A stretch of 16,156 nucleotides of DNA from Campylobacterota bacterium (GTDB lineage: Bacteria > Campylobacterota > Campylobacteria > Campylobacterales > Sulfurovaceae). The position numbers were made by a program, and so were the translations under genes. Under the pieces are notes generated by a model. It did not search any database. It was not told the DNA's origin and saw only the letters and a list, made by a program, of their open reading frames with translations. This document shows, piece by piece, positions 13,819 to 16,156 of this stretch. The stretch is taken from assembly GCA_030595845.1 (NCBI GenBank), contig JAUVCL010000026.1:1-16156 (forward strand). Reading direction: 5' to 3'. Position 1 is the stretch's first letter. Each line of letters starts with the position of its first letter.

Positions 13819-13876
13819 GTGGTCGGTAAACTGACCCTAGCAAAATATTTAACTGTAGGGTCGCTCTAGTAACCAC
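13819..13876. repeat. Degenerate inverted repeat, possible decayed REP pair
   Basis: The segments 13819-13840 and 13855-13876 are imperfect reverse complements sharing AGGGTC and CCAC ends, about 14 of 20 compared bases. The right arm starts GTAGGGTC and the left ends ACCCTAG. It may be a decayed GTAG-type element. It lies in the rpe/rpmB divergent region (13800-14008), which otherwise holds only the two promoters. Confidence 0.3.
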
Positions 13877-13928
13877 AAAACCAAGAGTAACTTGCATGAT
13901 CTTAAGCAAAATTTATGTTCAAATTGTC

Positions 13929-13934
13929 TATAAT
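13929..13934 (+). promoter_or_regulatory. -10 box for rpmB
   Basis: TATAAT lies 75 nt before the rpmB ATG in an AT-rich stretch. No -35 match. It probably also drives the downstream channel gene and argJ. Confidence 0.5.
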
Positions 13935-14008
13935 CCCACAAAATATTCATTGTTTCATATTTGGCTTAATACAAGCATAATTGAAACGATTCATTCAAAG
14001 GACATAGC

Positions 14009-14218
14009 ATGGCAAGAAAATGTGACATTACGGGTAAAGGCCCATTAACAGGAAACAACGTTTCTCACGCAAACAACAAAACAAAAAGAAGACAACTTCC
14101 AAACTTAAGATCTGTAAAGATCACACTTGAAGATGGTACAAGTAAAAGAATCAGAGTAGCTGCTTCTACACTTAGAACTATGAAGAAAAAAGCTGCTCAA
14201 GCTGCTACAGCTGAGTAA
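14009..14218 (+). CDS. rpmB: 50S ribosomal protein L28
   Basis: A 69-residue basic protein with the L28 signature: MARKCDITGKGPLTGNNVSHANNKTKRR, then LPNLR and an Arg/Lys-rich RVAASTLRTMKKK end. It has a few more residues (AAQAATAE) than the shortest bacterial forms. L28 is part of the large subunit near the E site. AAAGGA lies about 7 nt before the ATG. It is transcribed alone or with the potassium channel gene, which starts 23 nt downstream. Its stop codon lies in the hairpin at 14209-14241. Confidence 0.97.
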   Translation: MARKCDITGKGPLTGNNVSHANNKTKRRQLPNLRSVKITLEDGTSKRIRVAASTLRTMKKKAAQAATAE

Positions 14219-14241
14219 GTCCCCATTATTGGGACTCAGCT
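14209..14241 (+). promoter_or_regulatory. Hairpin covering the rpmB stop and the SD of the channel gene
   Basis: AGCTGA (14209-14214) and GTCCC (14219-14223), with a 4-nt bulge holding most of the rpmB stop, pair with GGGAC (14231-14235) and TCAGCT (14236-14241) around a 7-nt loop. The likely Shine-Dalgarno GGGA, 7 nt before the TTG at 14242, is in the stem. There is no U-run after the hairpin, so a translational rather than a terminator role is more likely. Confidence 0.55.
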
Positions 14242-15372
14242 TTGAATATAGTTCAAAGATTTAAAAAGTTTCTCGGCTGGAGAAGCACCCCTAAACCACA
14301 TATCACTCTAAATGACGAATATTATGGTCATTTAGCCCCTTTTAGACTTCCCTTCATACTCACTGTACTTGTGATGCTCCTTGGTACTGTAGGCTATATG
14401 CTTATTGATGACTTTCCGCTTATGGATGCTATCTATCAAACAGGTATAACCTTTACCACTGTAGGATTTGGGGAAATTAAACCCATCTCTGATGCGGGAC
14501 GTATCTTTACTATCACACTGATCATCTTTGGCTTTGTCGTTTTTTCTATTGCCATAGGTATCATCGCAGAAGTCGTTAAAAAGGGTGAATTCCAAAAAAC
14601 TATCAAGGAGCGTAAAATGCTTTACGAAATTGCTAGACTTAAACATCATTTTGTTGTCTGTTATCATAACGAATTTACCATACAGGTCACCAAACAACTC
14701 CGTGCAAGCCACATCCCTTTTGTGGTGGTTGACCCACGTGAAGACATGGAAGAGATCGCCAAGAAGTATCACTATCCCTATTTTGTTTCTGCCGAACCAC
14801 ATACGGAAGCAGGTATACTCAAGTCACACCTCTCTTCAGCAAAAGGTGTCATCACATTGGCAGACAATGTAGCTGACAACATTGCAACCATCGCTTCTGC
14901 AAGACTCTATGAAACGGAGATACACCGTGGTAGAAAATTCCTTATTATTGCCAATGCCAAAAACAATGAAGATGATCAAAAGCTATTGAAACTGGGTGCC
15001 AACAAAGTGGTTACAGCAACAAAACTTATGGCACAGCGTATCAATGCTATGGCAGCAAGACCTGATATGGAAAACCTCCTACAGGAGTTTCTGTATAAAA
15101 AAGATACGCCTCTTGATATGGAAGAAGCCAGAGTGTCTAAAACATCATGGCTCACACTCAAAAAAATAAAAGCAGCACACTTTAGAGATATAGCGAATGT
15201 GACGGTTGTCGGTATACGTCAAAAAGATGGTAAATTCATCCCTATGCCCAAAGGTGATACCATCATTATGCCAGAGTCCAAGCTTCTACTCATTGGTACG
15301 GGAGAAGGTATCTATAAAGCCAAAAAGATCATCCGTAAGAAAGTAAAACCAGAAGAACTTAAATATGTTTAA
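14242..15372 (+). CDS. Two-helix potassium channel with RCK (TrkA-type) domain
   Basis: A 376-residue protein: a short amphipathic N-terminus, TM1 (about 34-54), a pore loop with the selectivity filter TVGFG (73-77), TM2 (about 87-112), then a cytoplasmic RCK-N domain from about 135 and RCK-C to the end. This layout (MthK-like) makes a tetrameric K+ channel. TVGFG instead of TVGYG is a known variant. In the RCK-N domain the expected Gly-rich nucleotide loop after the first strand is replaced by CYHNEF (140-145), although the Asp of VVVDP (164) is kept, so nucleotide binding may be weak. The start is TTG at 14242 because no in-frame ATG precedes TM1; its SD is inside a hairpin. The 3' end overlaps argJ by 8 nt. 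Confidence 0.9.
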   Translation: MNIVQRFKKFLGWRSTPKPHITLNDEYYGHLAPFRLPFILTVLVMLLGTVGYMLIDDFPLMDAIYQTGITFTTVGFGEIKPISDAGRIFTITLIIFGFVVFSIAIGIIAEVVKKGEFQKTIKERKMLYEIARLKHHFVVCYHNEFTIQVTKQLRASHIPFVVVDPREDMEEIAKKYHYPYFVSAEPHTEAGILKSHLSSAKGVITLADNVADNIATIASARLYETEIHRGRKFLIIANAKNNEDDQKLLKLGANKVVTATKLMAQRINAMAARPDMENLLQEFLYKKDTPLDMEEARVSKTSWLTLKKIKAAHFRDIANVTVVGIRQKDGKFIPMPKGDTIIMPESKLLLIGTGEGIYKAKKIIRKKVKPEELKYV

Positions 15373-16156
15373 AATCACAGCTCTTGAAAATGGATTAGAA
15401 AATGTTCAAGGTTTCTTTTGTGGTGCAACCAATGTAGGGTTGAGAACAAATCCTGCAAACTCTGGTGTATCTGATATAGATGGGGATGTGGCATTCATAC
15501 GATCTGAACTCCCTTGCGATATTTCAGCGGTATTCACTTCCAATACTTTTCAAGCGGCACCCATCAAACACTTCCAAAAATATCCTAAAGGTTTTCAAAC
15601 CAATTTTGTGTTGATCAATGCAAAAAATGCCAATGCCATGACAGGAGAACAAGGCATAGAAGATATAGAGTCTATTATGTCGACACTCTCAAGCACACAA
15701 AATGTACTTAACCCGGTGATGTCTTCAACGGGTGTTATAGGCTATCGTTTACCTATTGAGAAGATCACCTCTGCTTTTAACACTTTAGACTTTGGAGGTA
15801 AAAACTCCCACCATGCTGCGCGTGCCATTATGACAACAGACAGCTTCAAAAAAGAGTTGGCCTACACAGTAGTACTGGATAACGGCGAACATTTTAACAT
15901 CGCGGCTATCTGCAAAGGTGCAGGTATGATCAACCCTGCTATGGCTACTATGCTCTGTTTTATCATTACCGATGCAGATATCCCAAAATCTGATATGGAT
16001 GAGCTCCTTACTGTTGCAACAGAGGGTTCATTTAACCGTATCTCTGTAGATGGTGATACTTCAACCAACGACACGGCCATGTTACTTTCAAATAAGACCA
16101 GTGGCACCTACCATAAACAAGCCGTCCAGGAAGCCTTAAATAAAATCATGTTTGAA
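15365..16156 (+). CDS. argJ: ArgJ, glutamate N-acetyltransferase (3' end outside the window)
   Basis: ArgJ transfers the acetyl group from N-acetylornithine to glutamate in the arginine pathway (in bifunctional forms it also acetylates glutamate from acetyl-CoA). The window shows 264 codons of about 390-400. KGAGMINPAMATML contains the autocleavage site: Thr195 becomes the N-terminal nucleophile of the beta chain. STGVIGYRLP matches the oxyanion-hole region, and SVDGDTSTNDTAML is a family motif of the beta chain. The ATG overlaps the channel gene stop (ATGTTTAA, 8 nt), so the two are translationally coupled though unrelated in function. The frame stays open to the right edge. Confidence 0.95.
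   Translation, partial: MFKITALENGLENVQGFFCGATNVGLRTNPANSGVSDIDGDVAFIRSELPCDISAVFTSNTFQAAPIKHFQKYPKGFQTNFVLINAKNANAMTGEQGIEDIESIMSTLSSTQNVLNPVMSSTGVIGYRLPIEKITSAFNTLDFGGKNSHHAARAIMTTDSFKKELAYTVVLDNGEHFNIAAICKGAGMINPAMATMLCFIITDADIPKSDMDELLTVATEGSFNRISVDGDTSTNDTAMLLSNKTSGTYHKQAVQEALNKIMFE

Noticed and set aside
14332..14802. Minus-strand open frame of 156 codons
   Set aside because: It lies wholly inside the potassium channel gene, with no RBS or domain; an antisense shadow of the codon pattern.

Overview
The window is AT-rich, tightly packed bacterial chromosome. The prepilins with a TMIE-type signal and a conserved KLAATRDD-like follow-on, the 69-residue L28, and the styles of UvrB, PPK1 and PriA all point to Campylobacterota, most likely a Sulfurovum/Sulfurimonas-like organism. 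The genus is inferred, not proven. Nearly all genes are housekeeping genes. The unusual material lies in small repeats, a duplicated gene fragment and intergenic architecture.

Left third, mostly minus strand (1-4089). It starts with priA, cut by the window edge (500 codons visible). A Uma2-family nuclease-like gene lies just upstream, then a fragment of a second priA copy, then three genes for short type IV prepilin/pseudopilin-like proteins. A membrane-anchored protein with a degenerate GGDEF domain follows on the plus strand (4360-5340).

Middle (5341-8461). Two small minus-strand genes (one unknown, one coiled-coil) come first. Next is a four-helix-bundle (23S rRNA intervening-sequence type) gene enclosed by a 32-bp inverted repeat built of 7-bp units. 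It sits directly in front of the ribosome binding site of uvrB. Two inverted palindromes separate uvrB from ppk.

Right third (8462-16156). ppk, a gamma-carbonic-anhydrase-like gene and an EI24/CysZ-like membrane gene form an overlapping plus-strand operon. It converges on a minus-strand operon, rpe-trpF-exonuclease. A perfect hairpin at the meeting point supplies the stop codons of both convergent genes. Divergent from rpe lies rpmB, followed by a two-helix potassium channel with a regulatory domain and by argJ, which runs off the right edge.

Main points of interest: (1) a paired REP-like palindrome translated in frame inside PriA, with a second copy in a priA remnant whose hairpin arms differ by compensatory changes; (2) the inverted-repeat-flanked four-helix-bundle unit; (3) identical TGAC-N7-TGAC-N10-(-10) geometry at two prepilin promoters; (4) a GGDEF protein that has lost its catalytic signature but keeps an RxxD inhibitory-site motif, next to the prepilins; (5) REP-like hairpins with a shared frame and covarying stems; (6) hairpins that overlap stop or start codons.
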